Shown: one piece after another, positions 24,641-32,462 of the stretch | Position numbering within the stretch: position 1 is the first letter of the stretch | How the letters are laid out: every line of letters begins with the position of its first letter | Assembly (NCBI GenBank): GCA_002314835.1 | Contig: DCHM01000031.1 | Coordinates: forward strand, 1 to 40,259 | Origin: Clostridiales bacterium UBA1752 | Lineage (GTDB): Bacteria; Bacillota; Clostridia; Oscillospirales; CAG-382 | Direction of reading: 5' to 3' | Length of the DNA: 40,259 nt | The notes under the pieces: generated by a model | Databases searched by the model: none | Seen by the model: the letters and a program-made list of their open reading frames with translations, nothing else | What the model was told of the DNA's origin: nothing | Translations under genes and position numbers: made by a program

Positions 24641-25879
24641 ATGAACTTTTTTGAAGAACTCAAGAATTATGACCCGATAGTCGCCGAGGCTTGTGACAAA
24701 GAGCTCGAGCGTCAGAGACACAACATCGAGCTTATAGCGAGCGAAAATATCGTTTCAAGAGCGGTATTGCTCGCCGCAGGCGGCATACTTACAAATAAAT
24801 ACGCCGAGGGCTATCCGTCCAAGAGATATTACGGTGGTTGCCAGTGCGTTGATATAGTCGAGGACATCGCTCGCGACAGAGCCAAAAAGCTCTTTGATGC
24901 CGAGCACGCCAACGTACAGCCTCACTGCGGTGCGAGCGCAAACCTCGCGGTGTTTTACGCGCTTTTAAACCCGGGCGACACCGTAATGGGTATGAACCTG
25001 CAGCAGGGTGGACACCTTTCGCACGGGTCTCCCGTTAATATTTCGGGCAAATACTTTAACGTCGTGCCTTACGGCGTAAACCCCGTTACCGAAACCATCG
25101 ACTACGACGAATTGCAAAAGACCGCTCTGCAGGTCAAGCCAAAGCTGATAGTCGTCGGAGCGAGCAACTATTCGCGCATCATCGACTTTAAGCGTTGCCG
25201 CGAGATAGCCGATTCGGTCGGCGCGTACCTCATGGTAGATATGGCGCACATCGCAGGCCTCGTCGCCGCAGGCGTACATCCTTCGCCCGTGCCTTACGCC
25301 GACGTAGTAACCACTACGACGCATAAGACGCTCAGAGGTCCGAGAGGCGGTATGATACTCTGCAAAGAGCAGTTTGCCAAGGATATAGACAAGGCTATAT
25401 TCCCCGGCACTCAGGGCGGCCCCCTGATGCACATTATCGCCGCCAAGGCGGTTGCGCTCGGCGAAGCAATGACCGACGAGTTTAAGCAGTACGGCAGACA
25501 GATAGTTGACAATGCCAAGACGCTTTGCTCCACTTTGCAGGGACGCGGCATAGACATCGTTTCGGGCGGCACCGACAATCACCTGATGACCGTCAAGCTG
25601 CTCGGCAAGGACATCTCGGGCAAAGAGCTCGAAGCCCGTCTCGACGCTGTCCACATTACCGCAAACAAAAACACCATACCCTTTGACCCTGCCAGCCCGT
25701 TTATCACGAGCGGCGTTCGCATAGGCACTCCCGCCGTCACGACGAGAGGCTTTAAGCAAAAGGAAATGGTGGCAATCGGCAATATGATAGCCGACATCAT
25801 CGACGACTTTGACGGCAATAAGGACAAGGTTTTGCAGGAGGTTCTCGACCTCTGCGCCGCTTATCCCATTTATCAGTAA
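24641..25879 (+). CDS. glyA: Serine hydroxymethyltransferase
   Basis: A 412-residue PLP enzyme that interconverts serine and glycine and loads one-carbon units on tetrahydrofolate. Family blocks are RQRHNIELIASENIVSRAVL, NKYAEGYPSKRYYGG, NVQPHCGASANLAVFYAL, the histidine/Asp pair VDMAHIAGL and the PLP-lysine motif TTTHKTLRGPRGG, with the C-terminal RIGTPAVTTRGFK. Length is typical. The start is ATG 24641 with GGAGGTG nine bases upstream. It lies 19 bases after the lipoprotein gene with no terminator between, so this housekeeping gene probably rides on the glf operon transcript unless a hidden internal promoter exists. Confidence 0.97.
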   Translation: MNFFEELKNYDPIVAEACDKELERQRHNIELIASENIVSRAVLLAAGGILTNKYAEGYPSKRYYGGCQCVDIVEDIARDRAKKLFDAEHANVQPHCGASANLAVFYALLNPGDTVMGMNLQQGGHLSHGSPVNISGKYFNVVPYGVNPVTETIDYDELQKTALQVKPKLIVVGASNYSRIIDFKRCREIADSVGAYLMVDMAHIAGLVAAGVHPSPVPYADVVTTTTHKTLRGPRGGMILCKEQFAKDIDKAIFPGTQGGPLMHIIAAKAVALGEAMTDEFKQYGRQIVDNAKTLCSTLQGRGIDIVSGGTDNHLMTVKLLGKDISGKELEARLDAVHITANKNTIPFDPASPFITSGVRIGTPAVTTRGFKQKEMVAIGNMIADIIDDFDGNKDKVLQEVLDLCAAYPIYQ

Positions 25880-25887
25880 TCAAACAA

Positions 25888-25923
25888 AAAATCACCTGTC
25901 GCAATGAAGCAACAGGTGATTTT
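25888..25923. terminator. Bidirectional terminator between glyA and the convergent FAD enzyme
   Basis: A 12-bp perfect stem (25888-25899 with 25912-25923) with a 12-base loop. A-run and T-run arms let it serve both strands. Confidence 0.85.
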
Positions 25924-25935
25924 GTTATTATCGGT

Positions 25936-27315
25936 TTACAGCTTTGCCAAAATCGCTCTCGCGGCGCAGATGCCCGATGCGCCTGCCTGAGCCAGACCTC
26001 TCGTGATGCCGGCGCCGTCGCCGATGGCGTACAGTCCGGGGAGCTTGGTTTCGAGCTCGGGTGAAAGCTCGACGCGAGCCGAGTAAAACTTGACCTCGAC
26101 ACCGTATAGCAGGGTGTCGTAGTTAGCCGTGCCGGGCGCGAGCTTGTCGAGTGCGTAAATCATATCTATGATGTTATCCATGTGACGCTTTGGCAGTACG
26201 AGCGAAAGGTCGCCGGGCGTAGCCGCGAGCGTAGGATGCGTCGTCGAATGCTGCAGTCTGTGCTCGTTGGTTCTGACACCGCGCACGAGGTCGCCGAAGC
26301 GTTGAACCAGCACGCCGCCACCGAGCATATTGGACAGCGAAGCGATGTGATGGCCGTAGTCGTTGGGAGAATTAAACGGCTCGGTGAAACGGTTTGAAAC
26401 GAGCAGTGCAAAGTTGGTGTTTTCGCTCTGGAGCTTTGGGTCTGCGTAGCTGTGACCGTTAACGGTGATGAGACCGTCAACGTTTTCGGCTACTACCTGA
26501 CCGTGGGGGTTCATACAGAAGGTACGAACTGCGTCGCCGTAGAGCTTGGAGCGGTATATAAGCTTTGATTCGTAAACTACGTCGGTTATAGGCTCAAAAA
26601 CCTTGGCAGGCAGCTCGACGCGCACGCCGAGGTCAACCTGGTTGTTGACGCACGAAAGTCCGAGGTGCTTTGCTACGTTTGTAAACCACGCACAGCCCGA
26701 GCGTCCGGGAGCCGCTACGCAGTAGGTGCAGTCAACGTCACTGCCGTTTTTGAGCGTGAGCTTGTAGCCGCCGTCTGCGACGTCTATCGTCTCGACGTGG
26801 CAGAGGAATCTGAATTCGACTTTTTCACGCAGATACTCGTATATATTGGCGAGAATCTGACGGTTGCGCTCGGTGCCGAGGTGCTTGCATTTTGCCTGCA
26901 GCAGGTGGAGGTCGTAGCCGAGTGCCTTGACTTCGAGTGCCTTGGCTTCCGGCGTGTCGGTCGAAAAGACCTCGGTCGTGGCACCGAAGGATACGTTAAC
27001 CGAATCAACGTAGTCGATGAGCTCCATAAGCTTGACCTTGTCGATATATTCGCCGAGCCAACCGCCGAATTCGGTGGTAAAATTATATTTGCCGTCCGAA
27101 AAAGCTCCTGCTCCGCCAAAGCCCGACATGATGGCACAAGGCTTGCAGCCTGCGCATTGCTTGACCTTGCCTGCGACTATAGGGCAGCCTCTGCCGTAAA
27201 TATCGTGTCCGCTCTCGAGCACAACTATCTTGAGCGAGGGCTTTTGCTTTATGAGTTCGTATGCGGCATAAATGCCTGCCGTGCCGGCACCTATGACGGC
27301 TATGTCGTATTTCAT
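25936..27315 (-). CDS. FAD-dependent dehydrogenase, COG2509-like
   Basis: A 459-residue flavoprotein. The N-terminal Rossmann loop is GAGTAG (residues 8-13, MKYDIAVIGAGTAGIYAAYEL), ending in an acidic residue (VVLESG). Blocks KVKQCAGCKPCAIMSGFGGAGAFSDGKYNFT and the C-terminal LPGLYAIGDGAGITRGLAQAGASGICAA match the uncharacterised FAD dehydrogenases of COG2509. The cysteine-rich stretch near residues 45-65 (CP, CAGCKPC) is typical of that group. Substrate and partner are unknown. The start is ATG 27315 with AAAGGA upstream; an earlier in-frame start lacks a ribosome site. It is a single-gene unit with its own promoter, over which lies a palindrome that could be an operator. Confidence 0.88.
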   Translation of the reverse strand: MKYDIAVIGAGTAGIYAAYELIKQKPSLKIVVLESGHDIYGRGCPIVAGKVKQCAGCKPCAIMSGFGGAGAFSDGKYNFTTEFGGWLGEYIDKVKLMELIDYVDSVNVSFGATTEVFSTDTPEAKALEVKALGYDLHLLQAKCKHLGTERNRQILANIYEYLREKVEFRFLCHVETIDVADGGYKLTLKNGSDVDCTYCVAAPGRSGCAWFTNVAKHLGLSCVNNQVDLGVRVELPAKVFEPITDVVYESKLIYRSKLYGDAVRTFCMNPHGQVVAENVDGLITVNGHSYADPKLQSENTNFALLVSNRFTEPFNSPNDYGHHIASLSNMLGGGVLVQRFGDLVRGVRTNEHRLQHSTTHPTLAATPGDLSLVLPKRHMDNIIDMIYALDKLAPGTANYDTLLYGVEVKFYSARVELSPELETKLPGLYAIGDGAGITRGLAQAGASGICAARAILAKL

Positions 27316-27359
27316 GATTAACGGTCCTTTCGATTGGGGTTTTGTTCTCACGAGATACA

Positions 27360-27388
27360 ATATTAACATAAACGTACCGTTATGTCAA
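27360..27388 (-). promoter_or_regulatory. Promoter of the FAD dehydrogenase gene
   Basis: On the minus strand a perfect TTGACA (27383-27388), 17-base spacer and a weak -10 TAATAT (27360-27365). Confidence 0.65.
27366..27385. promoter_or_regulatory. Operator-like palindrome filling the promoter spacer
   Basis: ACATAA..GTAC..TTATGT: 16 of 20 positions are symmetric about 27375.5. It fills the -35/-10 spacer and enters the -35 box of the FAD dehydrogenase promoter, the usual position for a repressor site. No cognate regulator is adjacent. Confidence 0.5.
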
Positions 27389-27401
27389 TTATTTACGCGT
27401 T

Positions 27402-27430
27402 AAAAAAGCACTCCGAACGAGTGCTTTTTT
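27402..27430 (-). terminator. Terminator of the phosphoesterase operon
   Basis: A 12-bp perfect stem (27402-27413 with 27419-27430), 5-base loop, with A/T runs on the outside. It starts 11 bases after the stop of the 260-residue exported protein and could work on either strand. Confidence 0.88.
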
Positions 27431-27440
27431 GAGATTTTTG

Positions 27441-28223
27441 CTATTTTTTTGACGTTTTGCGGTAGGCGATGAACGCCGCGGAACCGACGATAGCGACGAC
27501 TAATATCACGATAATCGGCAGTACGGGGGACGCCTGCGGCTTTTCGCCGTCAGCCTCGGGATGCTCTGAGGCGTCGGATTCATAGCTTTCATCCGCTACG
27601 GATAAAGTGTCTGCGCTGCTCTCGTCAGAGCCTTTTTGGCTTTCGTCCGCGGCGACGCTGATTTCCTCCGAAGCTTCGGGCTCTGTCGGTATCTCCTCTT
27701 TTGAAACCTCGTCTGCCGTGGTGCAGGCAAACTGTATCGTGCCTCCGTGATACATCTCGGATATTGAGTCGCTGATAAGCGAAATGTTTTTGAGGCTAAA
27801 GCTCTTGCCCTCGGCGTCGCTCTTTAGCACCTTAAAGGTGTAGTCGGTGTAAAACTCGCCAGACTGTCCGCCTACCCCCGTCATATACATGAGGTGCGCG
27901 CAGGTGTAACTGCCGTCCGACTGCATCGAAAGGTTCTCATAATAGTCGGGATTTGACGAATATTCGTTCCATTTTTCGGGCAATACCGTGTCTGCCGAAA
28001 CAAACTCAAACCGCTTTGCGTCGTATGCGAGAGTATATTCGACGAGCGCAAATCCGACGGGGTCAGTGACGTCGGTAACAGATACCCTAAAGGTGAACGT
28101 TTCACCGTCAAAAACGGCGTTTTTGACCGTCAGCGTGGCGGTGTTTGCCGCCGAGACGGGCATGGCAAGTATCGCAAAGAGCGAAACCGCGATGAGTAAA
28201 ACTACGGTTTTTTTCATAATCAT
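27441..28223 (-). CDS. Exported, membrane-anchored protein with cohesin-like domain
   Basis: A 260-residue protein. A signal peptide (MKKTVVLLIAVSLFAILAMPVSAA) is followed by a strand-rich domain, about residues 28-170 (FTFRVSVTDVTDPVGFALVEYTLAYDAKRFEFVSAD...), with the 'GF...L.YD...' pattern of cohesin/carbohydrate-module-like beta sandwiches. Then comes an acidic Ser/Glu linker (about 170-230) and a C-terminal membrane helix with a basic tail (YRKTSKK). It is probably held in the membrane facing outward. It starts directly after the upstream phosphoesterase stop (TAAATG), or at ATG 28217 two codons later; no strong ribosome site is visible, so translation is probably coupled. The cohesin-like call is tentative, as is any function. 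Confidence 0.75.
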   Translation of the reverse strand: MIMKKTVVLLIAVSLFAILAMPVSAANTATLTVKNAVFDGETFTFRVSVTDVTDPVGFALVEYTLAYDAKRFEFVSADTVLPEKWNEYSSNPDYYENLSMQSDGSYTCAHLMYMTGVGGQSGEFYTDYTFKVLKSDAEGKSFSLKNISLISDSISEMYHGGTIQFACTTADEVSKEEIPTEPEASEEISVAADESQKGSDESSADTLSVADESYESDASEHPEADGEKPQASPVLPIIVILVVAIVGSAAFIAYRKTSKK

Positions 28224-31200
28224 TTACGCTTTTTTCTTGCGGGACAGTATGATAACTCCCGCTATAATGCCTGCGGCGAGCACTGCACCGAGTATGATGC
28301 AGAGCAGTGTGAGGTCGGGTGCGGCTTTTGTCACCGAGCCGACGATATCGAGCTCTGTATTTGAGTATTTTTGTTCGGTTTTTGCAGTCTTTTCAAACCC
28401 TGCGTAAACCGTGCCCGTGGTGGGGAACTGTGCCTTTGCCGAGCATTCGGCGTCGGTGTACCAGCCCGTGAACGAGTAGCCGTCCTTGGCAGGCTCGCCC
28501 TTGGGGGTAAACTGCTCGCCCTTTGCGCCGTAGTAGGTGTGCTTTACGCCGTCAACTACCGTCGTCAGCTGTGCGTCGTCTGCCGTGCCGAGGAAATAGT
28601 AGTCAAACGTTACCTCCTGTCCGCCACTCGAAACGACAAAGTAAACGCTGTTTACTGTCATTTCGCCCGTGATGTAATCTGTGAGGTCGATATATCCGTA
28701 AAGGTCGCCTCTGATGTCGCTCTCGACGTTGGTGTGGTCGTAGCCGAGCGCACGGTAAAACGAACTCGTAAAGACGTATTCCCTGCCGCCTGCGTTGAGA
28801 TACAGGCTCCAGTACGCATATCCGGTTTCGGACGAAACGGCAAAGTAAAGTCTGTTGTATTTGTCAAAGTTGACCTTTTTGTTGACCCGGTGCACAAAGG
28901 TTGACCAGTTTGCGCCCGAGCGCGCGTGCTCGACGGTCAGTCCGCCGTCAAGCTTTAGAGTATAATCGTCGTTGCCTGATGAAAAAGACAGCTCGCTTTC
29001 GCTCTTTGGCATAAGGTCGATTTTGTCTATATAATCAGCCTCGTCGTCCTTGCCGCCCTTGCCGTAGGTTATCGTGGAGGCAAGTCCCTCGTAGCCAAAG
29101 TAGCCCGTGCTCCTTATCGTTTGCGGTACAACGTATTCCGCCGTGTCGGGCTCGGTCTCGTACTCAAATGTGTCTTTATTTGTGTTTCTCAGATAAGTGA
29201 GCGTGTCACCCGAAAGTCCGTAGTGTATATCGGCACTCTCGTTTTTGCCTTCGGTAACGTATGTGCCGAAGGTGACGCTGTCGGTGGTTATCGAACGGCT
29301 TGAAGGGATGAGGTCGAGCTGTACACCGAATTCGTCAAGGTACTGAGGGAAATAGTTTACGTCGTCAAACGTGGGCGAATAAGTGGTGACGTCCATATAT
29401 CCGTCCTCGTTAATCTTTAGCATCCTGACAAAGCCTTCGCCGTCGCAGGAATAGCCGTTAATCTTGTGTGCGACGCTGTTTTGCAGCTCGGCAAACTGAT
29501 AGTCGGCGAGCATTTCATAGACCTTGCGGTCGGTGCCCTCGACCTCGCGCCACTGGTTGCAGGCTCCGGGCTCGTGGCCGCAGAGTATCATTTTGACGTT
29601 GGCGTTGGGGACTACCATTCTGTCCCATATTACGTTGCTGTTTTCGCTTACAAATGTACCGTCGGGGCTGATGTACTCGTGAGTGCAGATGACTGCGTTG
29701 CGGGCTGCGTACTTGGCGAGGACCTCGTTTACCCAGCCGATAGTCATTTCGTCGGCAAAATCATAGCAACCGAGATAAACGAATATAAAGTCGTAGCCGC
29801 CTACGGTTATGAGGTCGTAGTGCGAGGAATTGTTTTTGATATTGCCGCCGTACCAATCAAAGTCTTGGTATCTTGCGGCACCGAACTGAGAATAAAAGAA
29901 TTTATATTCGCCGACTGTGTGTTTGACGTCGTGGTTGCCGGTGACTACGCCGTTAGGCACGCCTGCATCGTCCAAAATCTTTTGTATATCCGACGCAACC
30001 TTAAACTCGGCATATCCCTGTGCGTCGCTCGTTACCGTATCGTCGGCAAGGTCGCCTGTGTGGACTACGTACGCGAGAGTGCCGTTTTGGTACTGCTTTA
30101 CAAAATAATTCATATCGTCGATATACAGATAATTGAGGTCTGCAAACGAGGTTTCGTACTGAGTGTCCGAAATCCAGCCTATGGTGTTGCCCGAATACCG
30201 ATTGTAGGGCGAAACCTTTACGCGCAGCTTGCCGTCTTGAGTGCGGCCCTCGGTAGTGATATTAAAGCCCGTTTCCACTCCGCTCTCGGCGTAGCCTACG
30301 GTATCCCAATCGCCGTTTGCGTGGTTATAGACCTCGACGAGTATGGGACTGCCGTTGCCCGTGGTGCCCTTGTAGCCGATAAACGCGCTCGCGCTGTCGC
30401 CTACGTTGACAACAAAAGACTGGTAGGGCGTCGTGTCGCCGACTGCCTCGGTGGTGTAGCCCGTAACGGGTATCAGCACCTCAGATTCACTGCGCAGGGC
30501 TGTCGTATCTTTTTCGCCGAGGCGGTTGGAATATGCGTTGACCTCGATGACCGACGTGGCGGTGTAATCGGTTGCCATCGCGTCCTCGACTGCCTCTTTT
30601 GCCGTAAACAGGCAGGTCTTTGTGACCGAGTTTCCTGCTTCGTCGGTTGCGGTTAAATATAAATAGTGGTCGCCCTCGCAAAGTTCGGAGTAGCTGATTT
30701 CGGTTTTATTGGTTTTAACGCCGTCGAGCAAAGCCTCAAAAGTGACCTTGTGAAGGTCGGTGGCCTTGTAGGTCAGCATACCGTCGGTGCTTATTTCTAC
30801 TATGGGAGCGGTGTTATCTATGACGACCGTTTCGCTCGAAATCTCGTTGCCGTCTGCGTCAAAGGTTTTGAGCGTGTGCTCACCGTCTGCAAACTTTGCG
30901 GTGTCTATCGTCACCGAATTGCCCAAGTCCCCGAGAGGGAGGCAAAAGCCGAGCTTGATGGGCACGTTGGGTGTCGTGCCGCCCTTGCTCGTGCTGTTAT
31001 TCCATCCGTCGCCGAGGGCTATCGGCGTGGCGTAAGCCGCTTCGGTGGTGGTAGAGCCTTTTGCGTTTTGTATCGGCAGATATTTGACGAGCTTTGTCGG
31101 GGTCATTGATTTGCCGAGCACGTCCGTCGTCGCAGTGATGTACTGGATATTAAAGTCGTCAACGTTATACGTGCCGTAAACGAGCTTTTCGGCAGAGTTG

Positions 31201-31565
31201 TCGGCGGTAGGGGTGCCAGTGTGCATCGTGATGGTAAACTCAGACTCGTTTGTGCATCCGATTAACTCGACGTCAAACGTATTAGTACCGTTTGCCAGTA
31301 TGCCGATGATTTGCTCTCCGACCTGCAGGCGCGTGTATTTATAGTCAATGCCGGTGCATTCTATTTTGAGAGTAATATTCAGCTTGTCGGGCATGGATGC
31401 CTCGTATTTTGTGCCGTCAAGCTCGGCGTATGCTTCGCTTGCAGACAGTGCAAAGGTGTAATCGCCGCCTATGACCTTAGGCTCTGCGGCGAGTGCCGTA
31501 ATACTGCCGCATACTGCCGCAAGCATAGCCAAAACGGTAATCAGTGACATTATTTTAGTTCTCAT
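28224..31565 (-). CDS. Large exported calcineurin-like phosphoesterase
   Basis: A 1113-residue surface protein. A signal peptide (MRTKIMSLITVLAMLAAVCGSITALAA) leads into beta-rich modules, including an Ig-like segment near 270-335 (DHYLYLTATDEAGNSV). The metallophosphoesterase domain spans about 455-700: SDTQY (about 465), HTGDLADD (about 502), GNHD (about 543), CTHEY (about 628) and GHEPG (about 661). The first motif is the D-x-Q variant and the last lacks the second His of GHxH. C-terminal parts include a jelly-roll-like region and an InlB/Flg_new-type repeat (DGYSFTGWYTDAECS, near 1040), and the protein ends in a membrane helix with RKKKA. The substrate is unknown. The start is ATG 31565 with GGAGAGGTG upstream and a perfect-consensus promoter. 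Confidence 0.88.
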   Translation of the reverse strand: MRTKIMSLITVLAMLAAVCGSITALAAEPKVIGGDYTFALSASEAYAELDGTKYEASMPDKLNITLKIECTGIDYKYTRLQVGEQIIGILANGTNTFDVELIGCTNESEFTITMHTGTPTADNSAEKLVYGTYNVDDFNIQYITATTDVLGKSMTPTKLVKYLPIQNAKGSTTTEAAYATPIALGDGWNNSTSKGGTTPNVPIKLGFCLPLGDLGNSVTIDTAKFADGEHTLKTFDADGNEISSETVVIDNTAPIVEISTDGMLTYKATDLHKVTFEALLDGVKTNKTEISYSELCEGDHYLYLTATDEAGNSVTKTCLFTAKEAVEDAMATDYTATSVIEVNAYSNRLGEKDTTALRSESEVLIPVTGYTTEAVGDTTPYQSFVVNVGDSASAFIGYKGTTGNGSPILVEVYNHANGDWDTVGYAESGVETGFNITTEGRTQDGKLRVKVSPYNRYSGNTIGWISDTQYETSFADLNYLYIDDMNYFVKQYQNGTLAYVVHTGDLADDTVTSDAQGYAEFKVASDIQKILDDAGVPNGVVTGNHDVKHTVGEYKFFYSQFGAARYQDFDWYGGNIKNNSSHYDLITVGGYDFIFVYLGCYDFADEMTIGWVNEVLAKYAARNAVICTHEYISPDGTFVSENSNVIWDRMVVPNANVKMILCGHEPGACNQWREVEGTDRKVYEMLADYQFAELQNSVAHKINGYSCDGEGFVRMLKINEDGYMDVTTYSPTFDDVNYFPQYLDEFGVQLDLIPSSRSITTDSVTFGTYVTEGKNESADIHYGLSGDTLTYLRNTNKDTFEYETEPDTAEYVVPQTIRSTGYFGYEGLASTITYGKGGKDDEADYIDKIDLMPKSESELSFSSGNDDYTLKLDGGLTVEHARSGANWSTFVHRVNKKVNFDKYNRLYFAVSSETGYAYWSLYLNAGGREYVFTSSFYRALGYDHTNVESDIRGDLYGYIDLTDYITGEMTVNSVYFVVSSGGQEVTFDYYFLGTADDAQLTTVVDGVKHTYYGAKGEQFTPKGEPAKDGYSFTGWYTDAECSAKAQFPTTGTVYAGFEKTAKTEQKYSNTELDIVGSVTKAAPDLTLLCIILGAVLAAGIIAGVIILSRKKKA

Positions 31566-31595
31566 ATATACACCTCTCCATTATACGTTGCGTTT

Positions 31596-31624
31596 ATTAT
31601 ACATTTATAAAGAATTATTGTCAA
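31596..31624 (-). promoter_or_regulatory. Phosphoesterase operon promoter (perfect consensus)
   Basis: On the minus strand TTGACA (31619-31624), 17 bases, TATAAT (31596-31601). Both boxes are full consensus, so high basal strength is expected. Confidence 0.88.
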
Positions 31625-31631
31625 GTCTGTG

Positions 31632-31660
31632 TTGACATCGCGCGCGCGATTTGTTATAAT
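31632..31660 (+). promoter_or_regulatory. parAB-serS operon promoter (perfect consensus)
   Basis: TTGACA (31632-31637), 17 bases, TATAAT (31655-31660), divergent from the phosphoesterase promoter with only 7 bases between the two -35 boxes. Confidence 0.9.
31637..31650. promoter_or_regulatory. 14-bp CG-alternating palindrome in the parA promoter spacer
   Basis: AT(CG)5AT is a perfect palindrome that lies between the -35 and -10 boxes and shares the last base of the -35. It may be a repressor site or a DNA-shape element. Confidence 0.5.
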
Positions 31661-31682
31661 AACGCTATTAAATAGGAGTAGT

Positions 31683-31694
31683 ATGGCTCAATGA
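31683..31694 (+). other. Possible three-codon leader overlapping the parA start
   Basis: ATG-GCT-CAA-TGA follows AGGAG (31674-31678) by 4 bases and its stop overlaps the parA ATG at 31691. It is either chance or a tiny coupled leader; the ribosome site is badly spaced for both starts (4 and 12 bases). Confidence 0.25.
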
Positions 31695-32461
31695 ACAAAA
31701 TACTGACTTTCGCCAATCAAAAAGGCGGCGTAGGCAAAACGACCTGCGCTCTCAATATAGCCGCGTGCCTCGCCCGCAGCGGCAAAAAAGTGTTATGCGT
31801 GGACAGCGACCCTCAGGGCAATCTCACGAGCGGTCTCGGCGTCAGCAAGAGATGCGGCGGCGACACCGTTTACGACGTGCTGATAGGCCGTGTCAAGGCG
31901 AGCGAAGCTATCGTCAAAACTCAGGTCAGAGGTCTTAACCTCATTCCCTCGGGCATGACGCTCGTCGGTGCCGAGCTCGAGCTGGTTGACGAGGAAAACC
32001 GCGAATACCGCCTGCGCGACGCACTTTCGCTCGTCAAGGACGAGTACGATTATATCATCATCGACTGCCCTCCGTCGCTCGGACTGCTGACCGTCAACGC
32101 TCTCGCGGCGTCAGACGGCGTGGTTATACCCGTGCTGTGCGAATATTTTTCGCTCGAGGGCTTGTCTCAGCTTTCGATAACTATAAAGCAAATCAAAAAA
32201 CTATACAACCCCGCACTCGAGCTCGTAGGCGTGCTCATCAATATGTTTGACGGCAGGCTCAACCTTTCGCTGCAGGTAATGGAGGAGATAAAGCGTTACT
32301 TCCGTGACAAGCTCATCGCCACTCCGATACCGCGCAACGTCAGGATAAGCGAATCCCCGAGCCACGGTCTGCCCGTCACCGAGTACGACCGCAATTCTAA
32401 GGGTGCGGCGGCGTTTGCAATGGCGGCGCGTGAGATAGACAAGCGTTGCGGAGGTATGTAA
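31691..32461 (+). CDS. parA: Chromosome partitioning ATPase ParA/Soj
   Basis: A 256-residue deviant-Walker ATPase that, with ParB, helps segregate and organise the replication-origin region and regulates initiation in Firmicutes. The deviant Walker A is KGGVGKTT (11-18), with the signature lysine K11, followed by VDSDPQGNLTSGLG and the Walker B YIIIDCPPSLGLLTVNAL (about residues 119-136). Length is that of chromosomal Soj rather than plasmid ParA, which carries an extra N-terminal helix-turn-helix. The start is ATG 31691. The AGGAG site is 12 bases upstream, longer than ideal. parB begins one base after the stop. Confidence 0.95.
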   Translation: MNKILTFANQKGGVGKTTCALNIAACLARSGKKVLCVDSDPQGNLTSGLGVSKRCGGDTVYDVLIGRVKASEAIVKTQVRGLNLIPSGMTLVGAELELVDEENREYRLRDALSLVKDEYDYIIIDCPPSLGLLTVNALAASDGVVIPVLCEYFSLEGLSQLSITIKQIKKLYNPALELVGVLINMFDGRLNLSLQVMEEIKRYFRDKLIATPIPRNVRISESPSHGLPVTEYDRNSKGAAAFAMAAREIDKRCGGM

Positions 32462-32462
32462 T

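Noticed and set aside
29466..30656. Long open frame (about 396 codons) antisense to the phosphoesterase gene, and a similar 346-codon frame antisense to serS (33378-34418)
   Set aside because: Both lie fully inside well-supported genes in another frame, lack family motifs and arise from codon bias in GC-rich genes.
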